In this document: one piece after another, positions 26,592 to 35,177 of the stretch | Position numbering within the stretch: the stretch's first letter is position 1 | How the letters are laid out: the number at the start of each line of letters is the position of its first letter | Assembly (NCBI GenBank): GCA_963575745.1 | Contig: CAUYUJ010008146.1 | Location: forward strand, 5,001-42,068 | Direction: 5' to 3' | DNA from: Prorocentrum cordatum | Lineage: Eukaryota; Sar; Dinophyceae; Prorocentrales; Prorocentraceae | DNA length: 37,068 nucleotides | Program-made: the position numbers and the translations under genes | Notes under the pieces: generated by a model | Databases searched by the model: none | What the model saw: only the letters and a program-made list of their open reading frames with translations | Told to the model about the DNA's origin: nothing

Positions 26592-26679
26592 CGCCATGGG
26601 TCGGCCGGCCATGCGCGGAGGGCGCGCGCGCGCGCGCTGCTGCGGCGAGGCCCCCCTCGCACGGCTTTTCCACCTCCAG

Positions 26680-26917
26680 TCAGGTAGTGGCGAAGCGTCC
26701 TGGCTCGCCCATGGGCCCGCCAGAGAGTGTTCTGAGAACCGCTTCTGGTCTGCACGAGACGTTCTGAGAACGTTTCTGGCTGGGTCCGTCTTGTTTTAGC
26801 ACATCGGGCTTCTGTTCCAAGAAAGCTGTTTTTGTTCTTAGAACATTTTTGGAGTCTAGAGGAACACTTCGTGGTAGGACTATGGGAATGCCGGGACGGT
26901 CGGCCCCTGCTCAACCC
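26680..26917. mobile_element. MITE family C, copy 1, flanked by a 20-base direct repeat
   Basis: Left end GTAGTGGCGAAGCGTCCTGG, right end GGAATGCCGGGACGGTCGG followed by CCCTGCTCAA. Inner terminal inverted repeats of about 20 bases (CGTCCTGGC...ATRGG) are visible. The interior carries several TGTTCT/AGAACA palindromes. CACGGCTTTTCCACCTCCAG occurs at 26660-26679 and again at 26918-26937, directly flanking this copy. It starts 90 bases after the stop of the coiled-coil gene, so it may lie in the 3' UTR. Confidence 0.65.
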
Positions 26918-27055
26918 ACGGCTTTTCCACCTCCAGGGCGGCCTCGTCTCACAGGCCCCTCCGCTCGCTTGAGGGAGCGAGCCGCTGTGTCTTTTTTGTT
27001 GCCCGCCGGCGGCTCGGCTCCGCCGAGCGAGCCGCCGCGCTGCTTCGGCTGGAGC

Positions 27056-27314
27056 AGTGGCGAGGCGTCCTGGCGTGCCTATTGGGCCTACCAAAGAATG
27101 TCCTAAGAATCTTTTTGTGGTTTCCACGAAATGTTCTTAGAACATTTCTGGCTGGGGCCGTCTTGTTCTAACACCTCGGGTCTATGTTCTCAGAACATCG
27201 TGTTTGTTCTTAGAACACGTTTGGGTTCTAAGAACATGTCGTGGTAGGCCTAAAGGAATGCCGGGACGGTCAGGTAGGCCTTGAGGAATGCCGGGACGGT
27301 CAGTCCGTGCTCAA
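27056..27314. mobile_element. MITE family C, copy 2
   Basis: Begins AGTGGCGAGGCGTCCTGGCG and ends in two tandem copies of the terminal block (AGGAATGCCGGGACGGTCAG at about 27255 and 27292). The interior has TGTTCTTAGAACA, TGTTCTCAGAACA and GTTCTAAGAACATG. It matches copy 1 and 34636-34866. A GC-rich hairpin (CGGCGGCTCGG type) lies just before it at about 27006-27035. Confidence 0.7.
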
Positions 27315-27555
27315 GTGCGGCGGCGGCCGTGCCGGCGCGACGCGTGCGGCCAGCTATCGGTCCTCGGCAACAAAAATGTCATGGCCACGAAGCGCCCCCC
27401 CGTGCCCCGCCCACAGGGGGCCCTGGAGGCGACAGGGCTTTGTTGGCGGTTCCGGCAGGGTTTGTTGCCTGCCTTTCTTTTAAGCATGTGTCTGGGACGT
27501 GCTCCCGGAAAAGGTAAACACACATTGCACCGGGACTGGCGCCAGAGCTGGCATC
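27315..27555. other. No gene recognised
   Basis: Mixed GC-rich DNA between the family C element and the AAC tract. GAAAAGGTAAACAC near 27507 resembles a splice donor. No domain in any frame. Confidence 0.35.
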
Positions 27556-27557
27556 GG

Positions 27558-27654
<97 letters not shown>

Positions 27655-27663
27655 TCAACAACT

Positions 27664-27741
<78 letters not shown>

Positions 27742-27858
27742 AACAACAACAACAACAACAACAACAACCACAACAACAACAACAACAGCAGCAGCAGCAA
27801 CAACAACAACTTCAGCAACAATAATAAGAGCAGCAACAACAACAACAACAACAACGGC
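27558..27858. repeat. AAC (CAA) trinucleotide microsatellite
   Basis: About 300 bases of AACAACAAC with AGC interruptions, concentrated at 27605-27655 and 27785-27840. Frames give Asn, Thr or Gln runs on + and Val, Leu or Cys runs on -. None is a gene. Confidence 0.95.
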
Positions 27859-28184
27859 GGTGGCGGAACCCAGGAAAAAAAAACGCGCCAGAGCGAGCAT
27901 ACAAAGGTAGTTGCGAAACGGACAAACAAACAAAAAACACACCATGTGGTTTCCATGACCCAATGCAGTCAGCCCGCATGGTGAGGTCGAGCGACTTTCC
28001 AGGCGACCCTTCGGCCCATCCTTGGCCGCTTTCGCCGGCCTCTCTCCGCTCGCAAAGGCCCTCGCATCCTTCTCGCGCGCCCTTACTACGTATACGGGTT
28101 AACTGTAGAGGCCTCGCTCCTCGTGGCTGCACTCGAGATCTGCAGGCCCGACGGCGTGCGGTTGGCGGCGGCGCTGCCCCCGGC
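27859..28184. other. No gene recognised
   Basis: Starts with an A-rich stretch (GGAAAAAAAAACGC, AAACAAACAAAAAACAC) and continues as ordinary GC-rich DNA. I see no domain, hairpin or element end. Confidence 0.4.
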
Positions 28185-28393
28185 GCGCACCCTCCTGCTC
28201 CTCCATCTCCTCCTCTTCCTCCTCCTCCTGCTCCTCCTCCCTCTCCTCCTCCTTTTCCTCCTCCTCCTCCTCCTCCTCCTCCTCCTCCTCTCCTCCTCTT
28301 CTTCCTCCTCCTCCTCCTCCTCTCCTCCTCCTCCTCCTCCTCCTCCTCCTCCTCCTCCTCCTCCTCCCTCCTCCCTCCTCCTCCTCTCCTACC
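28185..28393. repeat. TCC microsatellite
   Basis: CTCCTCCTC for about 200 bases with a few TTCC interruptions. It is pyrimidine on the + strand. Confidence 0.95.
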
Positions 28394-28725
28394 TATGGCC
28401 GCACTCTGGCAGCGCGGGGCCCCACGTCGACTGTGGGCGGCCCGATCCCATCCCTGCCCAAGCGGCGTCGCGTCATTGGGGGGGGCGATGAGTGGGGGGG
28501 GGGGGGTGGGGGGGCAGCGAGGGCCGCAGAAGAGGGGCCCTCTGGGGCCCCTCGAGGGGCACTTCGGGGCCCAGACGAGGGCCTTTGAGGGCCCGAGAAG
28601 TGCACCTCGTCTCCCCCTCCCAGTTGTCGCCCCGATGTTCGGCGCCAGATCTGCCTTCTCAGGGGCTCCTGTGGGCGGGGTACATGGCTTGGCGGGCTGG
28701 GGGGGAGGGCGGAGGGCATGCGGTA
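28394..28725. other. No gene recognised; G-run-rich
   Basis: Contains a G-rich patch (about 28476-28515, with runs of six or more G) and repeated GGGGCCC-type strings. No domain in any frame. Confidence 0.4.
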
Positions 28726-29134
28726 TACAGTCGGGGCGCTGAAGAAGGAACCCTTTTCGTTGAGGAGGGGCTCCGTGTTCCTTGATTGTTTTATAGTTTG
28801 CCTTAGGTTTTCCTTCGATTTCCCATGGGAAATCGAAGTTCAACTTCTGGGAAAAAAGGGGCCTCGTTCCTTATTTTGGGTTCCTTAAGTCTCGTTAAAG
28901 GCTTAACGACTTCTGCCGTCCTTCGACTCGCGCTGGAGCGGCCGCGAAGTGCTCGAACTTTCCCTGGAGATCTCTGGATTTACCTGGATTTACCCAGATT
29001 TATCTAGATTTACCTGGATTGACCTGGATTTACCTCGATTTATCTGCATTTACCTGGGTTTATCTGGCTCGACTCTCACAAGTCGAGTGGCGAAAAGTCG
29101 ACAAGCCCTTAGGGAAAGTCAACGCCCCGACTGC
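28726..29134. mobile_element. MITE family B, copy 2, enlarged by a 10-base repeat
   Basis: Left end TACAGTCGGGGCGCTGAAGA at 28726, right end AAAGTCAACGCCCCGACTGCA ending at 29134. The first 190 bases match 15222-15404. It then continues with a 10-base repeat (28971-29066) before the right end, making it more than twice as long as copy 1. At 28813-28838 there is a perfect 26-base palindrome with half CTTCGATTTCCCA. Confidence 0.7.
28971..29066. repeat. Exact 10-base repeat, TGGATTTACC
   Basis: GATT or its variants end at 28980, 28990, 29000, 29010, 29020, 29030, 29040, 29050 and 29060, without a single slip. Units vary at the first three and last bases. The strict phase equals one helical turn. 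Confidence 0.9.
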
Positions 29135-29293
29135 ACAGGCAGCAGCGGGAGCACGAGCAGCTGGAGTTCCAGCCACTTGCGCCGCTGTCCGGAGCCCCGA
29201 GAAGGCCATACTCAGCGGCGGTCCGATGCGGCCCGGTGCTCGCACGGCGCTGTTGCGAATCCTGGCGCGGCCGCTCCGGTTCGATTCCGACGC

Positions 29294-29459
29294 TCACCAC
29301 CCACCAAACCACCCCAACCCAACCCGAAGGCCTCAATTTGCCCTCCATTTCCAGTGGGGGGGGGGGGTCGGGAAACGTCGAAAAAACACATGTGGAACCC
29401 TTACCCCCCCCAACCCGAAATTCGGGTCTTCGGGTTTGGTTGGGGTGGTCTGGTAGGTA
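29294..29459. mobile_element. MITE family D, copy 1, with 9-base target duplication
   Basis: Left end TCACCACCCACCAAACCACC followed by CCAACCCAACCCGAAGGCC; right end GTCTTCGGGTTTGGTTGGGG followed by TGGTCTGGTAGGTA. The inverted repeats are about 30-35 bases. The flanks are TTCCGACGC (29285-29293) and GTCAGACGC (29460-29468), alike at seven of nine positions. Size 166 bases, no ORF. Long inverted repeats with a 9-base duplication are typical of Mutator-like elements. Confidence 0.75.
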
Positions 29460-29551
29460 GTCAGACGCCGTGCCGATGCTGCCCTATCCGGCGCATGTTC
29501 CAATCCGATCCGATCTCCCGTCTCGACGCTGACTCATCTTGCCCCTCTAGC

Positions 29552-29944
29552 CTTAGGTTGGGCATGTCCCCCATACAGGTGGACTGTGAACGAAAAATTT
29601 TGAAAATACGCAGAAAAGATTCCAACATATTCCCTCCGACCGCACTCCGGCAGAGAGGCTGGCGGATCTGGGGCCCGAGCCCACTCGTCGATGGCCGCGG
29701 CTCTCGGTTGACGGTCACAGGTCGGAGAAAAAACAGCCTCCAGAGGCCCGGAGCGACGGAGACGTGGCCGTCGCAATGTGTGTTAAGTTGGGCCTGTCCT
29801 TCTACAGGGGGAATATTCAAAAATAGTCAAAAAATAAGCTGGGGACGATTTTTTGATTTTGTTGTTTACTATTTTAGCGTATGTTCTGACATGTTTCAAA
29901 TTAGTCGTCAAAAATCCGCCTGTAGGAGGACACGCCCGACCTAA
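29552..29944. mobile_element. MITE family A: extra left end plus one complete copy
   Basis: A left terminus (TTAGGTTGGGCATGTCCCCC at about 29551) is followed at 29783 by a second left terminus (TTAAGTTGGGCCTGTCCTTC) and one right terminus (CTGTAGGAGGACACGCCCGACCTAA) ending at 29944. The complete inner copy is 29783-29944. The outer left end may be an older element whose right end was lost or replaced. Confidence 0.6.
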
Positions 29945-30040
29945 GGCTAATCACCCGTCTTTCGAGTAGGGCATCGACTACATAATTGACTTACCCCAAA
30001 TTGGTTTCCTCGTCGAATGTACCCATGCATGCGCCCAGTG

Positions 30041-30058
30041 TTCGTAGCTCTACGAACA
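30041..30058. other. Perfect 18-base palindrome
   Basis: GTTCGTAG, CT... reads GTTCGTAGCTCTACGAAC: two 8-base arms around a 2-base centre. It lies between family A and family E elements. Confidence 0.6.
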
Positions 30059-30100
30059 TGGTACGCACGTTACGTAGATTCTACAAGCAACTCAATTTTG

Positions 30101-30288
30101 GGGTACTCCAGATTTCGTAAGAAAGGAAGGGGGGTCTCATTTCAGGGGGGGTCTCTTCCAGGCTATCTTGGAGGGCCTGGGGGGTCTGGGGACGATGTTT
30201 TGGAGGGTTCTCCCACGGGGCAGGTCTGAAATGGCTTGTCTTGGAGGGTCCAGACCCCCTCCCTTTTATTACGAAATCTGGAGTACCC
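30101..30288. mobile_element. MITE family E, one copy
   Basis: Left end GGGTACTCCAGATTTCGTAA then GAAAGGAAGGGGGGTCT; right end AGACCCCCTCCCTTTTATTA then CGAAATCTGGAGTACCC. The inverted repeats are about 37 bases with three or four differences. Interior is G-rich without an ORF. Size 188 bases. No clear target duplication. Confidence 0.75.
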
Positions 30289-30377
30289 ACCCATACCTCT
30301 ACCCTTGCCTCATTTGATTTGTTTTCGGGGGCCTCTTGGGAGGCCCTCGTCGCCACCGCTGGATTCGCCTCGAGATC

Positions 30378-30465
30378 CCGGTCAGAACGCACCCCGGGAG
30401 AGGTCGGGGCAGTAGCGATATCGGTACCCTTTGGTTCCCCCAGGCACCCCGATGTGGGGGCCGCA
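30378..30465. repeat. Dispersed repeat R3, copy 2
   Basis: GGTCAGAACGCACCCCGGGA, then GAGGTCGGGGCAGTAGCGAT and CTTTGGTTCCCCCAG, resemble 23366-23450. CACCCCGATGTGGGGGCCGC after it resembles CGCCCCGATGTGGGCGGCCC at 23582, so similarity may extend further with gaps. Confidence 0.55.
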
Positions 30466-30676
30466 GCAATTCTGGAACGCGTTTTGGGGGTAGAATTTCG
30501 GGGCGGAGCCATCCGTGGCGACAAAAGCACTCCAGGGAGCCCAAAGACGCCCCCAAACCCTCGATCCTCGAATCTCGATGCTCGAACCTCCATCTGAGGG
30601 ATCGCGACGCGCTCCCGATCGGGTTGCGGGTCCAGCTGTATGCAGCTGGTTTCGGTCTCGCGCGCGTGTCAGCATG

Positions 30677-30847
30677 TCACCACCACCGAACCACCCCAAC
30701 CCAACCCGAAGGCCCCAATTTGCACTCCATTCCCAGTGCAGGGGGACGTCGGGGAACAACTATAAAACACATGTGGAACCCGTACCCCCCCCCTCCCCCC
30801 ACCCGAAATTTGGGTCTTCGGGTTAGATTGGGGTGGTCTGGCAGGTA
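30677..30847. mobile_element. MITE family D, copy 2, with perfect 9-base target duplication
   Basis: The element starts TCACCACCACCGAACCACCC and ends with TTCGGGTTAGATTGGGGTGG followed by TCTGGCAGGTA. It is flanked on both sides by GTCAGCATG (30668-30676 and 30848-30856). The interior matches copy 1 (CCATTCCCAGTG, AAAACACATGTGGAACCC). Size 171 bases, no ORF. The perfect duplication implies a fairly recent insertion. Confidence 0.85.
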
Positions 30848-31021
30848 GTCAGCATGGGGGCATGCAGAGGCCCCGCTGGAACCAGGCAGACCCATCTTGC
30901 GGGTGTTTCGGTCCCGGGCGCGTACGTGGGCGCCTGGGCAGCGCCTGGGCAGCGCCTGGCGGCGCCGCCGGGAGGCGTTGGGAAAACCAGCGAATCTCGT
31001 GAGTTGATCTGCTGGCCTTCC

Positions 31022-31096
31022 CCCTCATCCTCCTCCGGCTCCTCCTCTTCCTCCTCCTCTTCCTCCTCCTCCTCGTCCTCCTCTTCCTCCTCCTCC

Positions 31097-31146
<50 letters not shown>

Positions 31147-31183
31147 CTCCTCCTCCTTCCTCCTCCTCCTCCTCCTCCTCCCG
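31022..31183. repeat. TCC/TTCC microsatellite
   Basis: CTCCTCCTC and CTCTTCCTCC for about 160 bases. The + strand is pyrimidine. Confidence 0.9.
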
Positions 31184-31304
31184 TTCGCCTGCGCATCCCC
31201 CAGAGAGGGCACGCGAACAGGCCAGCAGCTGTCCCCCTCGCACGGGCCCGAGGGGCTCGTCTTAGTCAGCGAGCCTCTCTCGCGGGGCCGCCTCGGAGCT
31301 CGCC

Positions 31305-31486
31305 CCCTTGGGGCTTCGCCGAAGCTCCAAGGGGGCGAGGGCATACCCCGAAGCTGCTCGGGGTATGAGGGCATACCCCGAAGCTGCTTCGGGGTATGCC
31401 CCCAAGCGGGCTGAGGGCATACCCCCAAGCGGGCTGAGGGCCTGGGGCATACCCCGAAGCTGCTTCGGGGTATGCCCTCAGCCCGC
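31305..31486. repeat. Cluster of long palindromes
   Basis: GGCATACCCCGAAGC and its exact reverse complement meet around a single T at 31370-31400 and again at 31446-31476; an imperfect third lies at 31340-31367. Before them, CTTGGGGCTTCG faces CGAAGCTCCAAG (about 31309-31333). GCGGGCTGAGGGC (31405, 31430) is complemented by GCCCTCAGCCCGC (about 31474), so the last palindrome sits inside a longer stem with a small bulge. No ORF of interest. Confidence 0.85.
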
Positions 31487-31527
31487 CCCGGGAGAAGCAT
31501 GGGGCGCGCGGCACGATTCATTCGCAG

Positions 31528-31539
31528 GGGGTAAGTATT
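31528..31539 (+). promoter_or_regulatory. Consensus 5' splice site GGG|GTAAGTATT
   Basis: GTAAGTATT starts at 31531 after CGCAGGGG. The nine bases are the same as at 11812. A CTTCTGCAG string about 40 bases on (31560-31568) could be an acceptor. No recognised exon. Confidence 0.3.
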
Positions 31540-31739
31540 GCTGGTCGCGCGCGCAGCTCCTTCTGCAGGTGTCGACGTAGACCCCAGTATGCGGATGACC
31601 GGACCTGACCTCCTCTTATTTTTCCCGGAAAGGGCTCGAGCCCAGGGTTCTCTTTTAGTTGGTTCCCCCCGGTTTCGACGGCTGTAGGGCCGGCGAAATT
31701 ATTCTGCGATAAATTACGTGCGGGAGTAGGGCCGGCGAA

Positions 31740-32160
31740 TCAAAATTTGAGGACGTCTCGAGCAGAACGCTTGTTGTTCAGAATTTGTTGAGGATGTCTC
31801 GAGCGAAACGCTTGTTTTGTGTTATAGCTTGTCCTCTCCTGGGGACCTGAATTCAGAGGATCTCTCAAGTGAAATGCTTGTTTTCACGTGCCCAGGTCTT
31901 GAGGATGTCTCGAGCGAGACGCTTGGTTTCACGCCTCCAGGTTGCCCAGCCAGATGTCTAGCATGAGGATTTGTTGAGGATGTCTCGAACCAGAGGCTTG
32001 GTTTCACGTGTCCAGGTCGCCCAGGCGGATGTCTAGCTTGAGGATGTGTCGAGAAAGTCTGGATCGAGACGCTTGTTTGCACGTGTCCAGGTTGCCAGGC
32101 GGATGTCTAGCATGAGGATGTGCTGAGAACGTCTTGAGCGAAACGCGTGTTTTCACGGGT
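31740..32160. repeat. Minisatellite with variable units, GAGGATGTCTCGAGCGAAACGC type
   Basis: Units start at about 31749, 31791, 31856, 31902, 31976, 32040 and 32114 and run 42-75 bases. Most hold GAGGATGTCTCGAGCGAGAC then GCTTGGTTTCACGTGTCCAG. Longer units add GTCGCCCAGGCGGATGTCTAG. Confidence 0.75.
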
Positions 32161-32164
32161 CCAG

Positions 32165-33070
32165 GTCGCCCAGGCACAGCACAGCACTCGGCACGGTACA
32201 TCAATATCGATACCCCTAGCATTGCAGCCTGGCATGTTGCCTGGCACGTTCCGCGGAGCGTCCCGTGGCGAGTCCCCCTGGCACGTCGCGCGGTGCACGT
32301 CCATGGGCACGTTCCGTAGCGCGTCCCCTCGGCACGTCCCGCGGTGCGTCTTCGTGGCACGTCCCCTGGCACGTCGCCTGGCGCGTCCCGTGGGACGTTC
32401 CGCGGCGCGTCCTCCTGGCATGTCCCCTTGTCCATTAGCTCTGGGGCAGCTACTATGTGCTGAGGCAGCTCGAGCTTAAGATCCAGATCAGTTCGGTCAG
32501 GACTCGGGTGCAAAGGAGGACTCGATCCACAACGCTATAAAGCACAATCGCGGCATGGCACATCGCAGTTCAGCACAGCGCAGCACAGCACAGGCCTCGG
32601 CACGGTACATCAAGATCGATACATTCAGCATTGCAACCTGGCACGTTCCGTGGCGCGTCCTGTGGTGAGTCCCTCTGGCACGTCGCGCGGCGCGTCTCCT
32701 GGCACGTCCATTGGCACGTCCATTGGCACTTTCCGTAGCGCGTCCCCTCGGCACTGGCACGTCCCGCGGTGCGTCTTCGTGGCACGTCCCTTGGCACGTC
32801 GCCTGGCGCGTCCCTTGGGACGTTCCGCGGTGCGTCCTCCTGGCATGTTCCCCTGTCAATTAGCTCTGGGGCAGCTACTATGTGCTGAGGCAGCTCGAGC
32901 TTGAGATCCAGATCAGTTCGGTCAGGACTCGGGTGCAAAGGAGGACTCGATCCACAACGCTATAAAGCACATTCGCGGCATGGCACATCGCAGTTCAGCA
33001 TCAGCACGGCGCAGCACAGCACAGCCCTCGGCACGGTACATCAAAATCGATACATTCAGCATTGCATTTG
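32165..33070. repeat. Tandem repeat of 409-431 bases, two full units and a partial third
   Basis: CTCGGCACGGTACATCA recurs at about 32190, 32599 and 33030. Each full unit contains a GGCACGTCC/GCGCGTCC sub-repeat of about 18-20 bases, then CATTAGCTCTGGGGCAGCTA-type text, CTCGAGCTTGAGATCCAGAT and CAACGCTATAAAGCACA, then GGCATGGCACATCGCAGTTC and CAGCACAGC repeats. The two units are close to 90% alike by eye outside the sub-repeats. No ORF with a known domain. Confidence 0.85.
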
Positions 33071-33151
33071 CCCGTCGCCCAATCAGGTGTCTTTGAAACG
33101 CTGCCATGCTTTACATTTCTATATTCCTTTCCGGGTTCGTGGGTCGATCAT

Positions 33152-33392
33152 GTTCCTCCTCCTCCTCCTCCTCCTCCTCCTCCTCCTCCTCCTCCTCCTC
33201 CTCCTCCCCTCCTCCCCCTCCTCCTCCTCCTCCTCCCCTCCTCCTCCTCCTCCTCCTCCTCCTCCTTCCCCCTCCTCTCTCCCTCCTCCTCCCCTCCCTC
33301 CTCCTCCTCCTCCTCCTCCCTCCTCCTCCTTCCTTCCTCCTCCTCCTCCTCCTCCTCCTCCTCCTCCTCCCCTCCTCCTCCTCCTCCTATGC
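33152..33392. repeat. TCC microsatellite
   Basis: CTCCTCCTC for about 240 bases with CCCC and TTCC interruptions. Confidence 0.95.
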
Positions 33393-33419
33393 CCCCCCCC
33401 CCATCACTACCCGCCCTAG

Positions 33420-34150
33420 GGTAGACAAGTTTCGTATGTCGGCGCGGCGGCGACGCCGGTGCGGGCGCGCAGGGCGGAGCGCCCCTGGCGCTCCGAGGTT
33501 CGGCCAGCATAGGAACGATCTGCGCTGTCGCCGCATGGCGACCTCTCAAGGCTGGACGACCCACGAGACGTCAGAGACCACAACCGACACGAGCTTGCCG
33601 TGCGCCATGCTCCTTCCCAGCACTCCGACGTCGTGCTCTCTCGCAGCGCGGACCCTGAGATTTTATGTGAGGCCTGAACCTGGCCCCCGGGACGGGCTTC
33701 TCGTCCTGCTCGAGGCAGTCTTGACGGCCCCGGGGCCGCCAGACAGCCTCTGGAGGCCGGCGACGGTGAAACGCCGTCCGTCATGCTCTCTTTGTTGAGT
33801 CAGGGCACGAGCCTGCCCTTCCCGAGATCCGACGTTGCGAAAAAGTTGCGCCCTCGCGGGAAATCGCTACGGAGAGCCCCAGGCCCCATCTTCGTAGGGC
33901 ACTGTTCGGGCCGGGCCGGTCGATCTGTGATGGTCGCAAAGACCAAGATAAGGCGAGACCGCCAGGCGCGAAGAGGTAGCACCCCCTGGGTCTAAGGGGG
34001 CACGCGTTGCTCATGTGTCCGACCCGATCATTCGGGGATTGACAGAACGCCCGCCCTGACAAGTCGACTTGAGTTGGCCCTGCCCACTTTACCCAGATCT
34101 CTGCCCCCCGGCAGCCGTTTAGGGCACTTGCAGCCCGCTTATAAGCTAGG
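33420..34150. other. No gene recognised
   Basis: Ordinary mixed-composition DNA with frames of 60-130 codons on both strands and no domain. Part of it (about 33520-33600, CCCACGAGACGTCAGAGACC) is faintly similar to repeat R1 (14466, 35622), too weakly to call a copy. Confidence 0.4.
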
Positions 34151-34323
34151 CGATGCCAGATATAGCCCACCTTGGCATCAACTCAGCAGCCCCCTTCCCC
34201 CGGAGCAATCCCACATGCGATCCAAGCAAAGAGTATTTGGCGGCCACGGGCAGAGGGGGGGGGGGTGAGGGAGGAGGGCTTCTCAAGAGCACCCATGCCT
34301 CTTGGAAGGTGCGGGCCTTTTTT

Positions 34324-34390
34324 TCTACAGATGTAGGGCCGGCGCCTTCTAAGAAGCAGCCTCCTTCTAAGAAGCCCTCCCCCCCCTCCA
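34324..34390. repeat. Dispersed repeat R2, copy 2
   Basis: TCTACAGATGTAGGGCCGGC, then GCCTTCTAAGAAGCAGCCTC, followed by a second CTTCTAAGAAG and a C run and CTCCACC. It matches 21449-21513. TTTTTTTCTACAG before it is a good splice acceptor, which would place it at the start of an exon. Confidence 0.55.
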
Positions 34391-34397
34391 CCTGTGC

Positions 34398-34625
34398 GTG
34401 CGCGCCGCCAAGTTCCGTCGATCCTCGAATCCGACGCCGCCGCGCGCGCGGCGGCGGGCCGGCGAGGGCCGCGCGTGCGGCCGTCGGCTGGCCAGCCGCA
34501 CCGCCCGCCCGCCGCAGCGGCCCGACGTGCCCTGCCGCCGCGTGGGCGTGGTGGTGGTGGACTTCGCCACGCCGGAGTTCTGCGCCGCCATCGTGGCCAG
34601 GCGGCCGATGCCAGACCGGGGAGAC
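34398..34625 (+). CDS. Possible exon, product not recognised
   Basis: An open, high-GC frame whose last part reads RRVGVVVVDFATPEFCAAIV then ARRPMPDRGD. It ends at GGAGAC/GTGAGA, a plausible donor at 34626. An acceptor-like TTTTTTTCTACAG lies 70 bases upstream. A hydrophobic strand followed by DFATPE resembles the RNP1-helix region of an RRM fold, but the match is short and I do not name it. A family C element follows directly. Confidence 0.25.
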
Positions 34626-34635
34626 GTGAGACTCA

Positions 34636-34866
34636 AGCAGTGGCGAAGCGTCCTGGCGTGCCCATAGGTCTGCCAAGCAATGTTCTAAGAACCGTTAATA
34701 GTTTGCACGACATGTTCTTGAACCATGTCTGGCCGAGACTGTCTTGTTTGAACACATCGGGTTTATGTGATAAGAACATTGTTTATGTGATTGGAACATG
34801 TCTGGGTTCTAAGAACATGTCGCACGCAGTAGGCCTATAGGAATGCCAGGACGGTCGGTCCCTGCT
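34636..34866. mobile_element. MITE family C, copy 3
   Basis: Begins AGCAGTGGCGAAGCGTCCTG and ends GGAATGCCAGGACGGTCGGT followed by CCCTGCT. The outer 22 bases of both ends are imperfect inverted repeats (AGCAG...CGTCCTGGC). The interior keeps GTTCTAAGAACATGTC and related palindromes. Matches 26680-26917 and 27056-27314. Confidence 0.75.
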
Positions 34867-34955
34867 CAACGTAAGAGTCGAGTACGCCGGAACTCGAGCT
34901 TGCCCACGCGTTTTGGCGAGCGCGTCCCGGGCTTCGGCGGCCCAGTTTTCACGGG

Positions 34956-35177
34956 ATGTCTGTAGCAGGAGCTTGCGTCAAGTTCCAGATTGGGTCTCGT
35001 CCATTGGGTATCAGGATCAAGCATGGAGCAATCTCGGCCATTTTTTGGCAGTATGACTTCCCGTGGAGTTTGTGTGCAGACATCCAGAAAGAAGGAATGA
35101 GGATAGGAAGCCCACCCCCGAATGCGAAGAAGTGGTTGCCTATCAAGTTGCCTTCGCGCGCCCTGAGGATTGATTGA
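34956..35177 (+). CDS. Possible small coding fragment, product not recognised
   Basis: A 73-codon frame from ATG to TGA in AT-richer DNA. The text FQIGSRPLGIRIKHGAISAI and IGSPPPNAKKWLPIKLPSRA looks like a folded protein and not like a repeat. In the next frame, 35174-35356 continues with MLEGLVAVMVAVVVDPTRQK, so a shift near 35170 could join the two. It may be a fragment of a mobile element or of a larger gene. Confidence 0.3.
   Translation: MSVAGACVKFQIGSRPLGIRIKHGAISAIFWQYDFPWSLCADIQKEGMRIGSPPPNAKKWLPIKLPSRALRID

Noticed and set aside
27130-27235. AGAACA...TGTTCT palindromes resembling steroid-receptor elements
   Set aside because: They are part of the internal sequence of a repeated element, and steroid receptors of that type are not known in dinoflagellates.
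27499-27984. Asn/Thr/Gln-rich frames over the AAC tract
   Set aside because: They consist only of the triplet repeat with short unrelated flanks and have stops in sensible positions for non-coding DNA.
29200-29295. GGTTCGATTCC, a tRNA B-box-like string, with a possible A box upstream
   Set aside because: The T stem does not pair beyond three bases and no acceptor, D or anticodon stems can be drawn.
35030-35055. GGCCATTTTTTGGCAG resembling the core of the dinoflagellate spliced leader
   Set aside because: The leader core GCCATTTTGGCTCAAG is not matched beyond the first half, there are two extra T and no donor site follows. It also lies inside an open protein-like frame.
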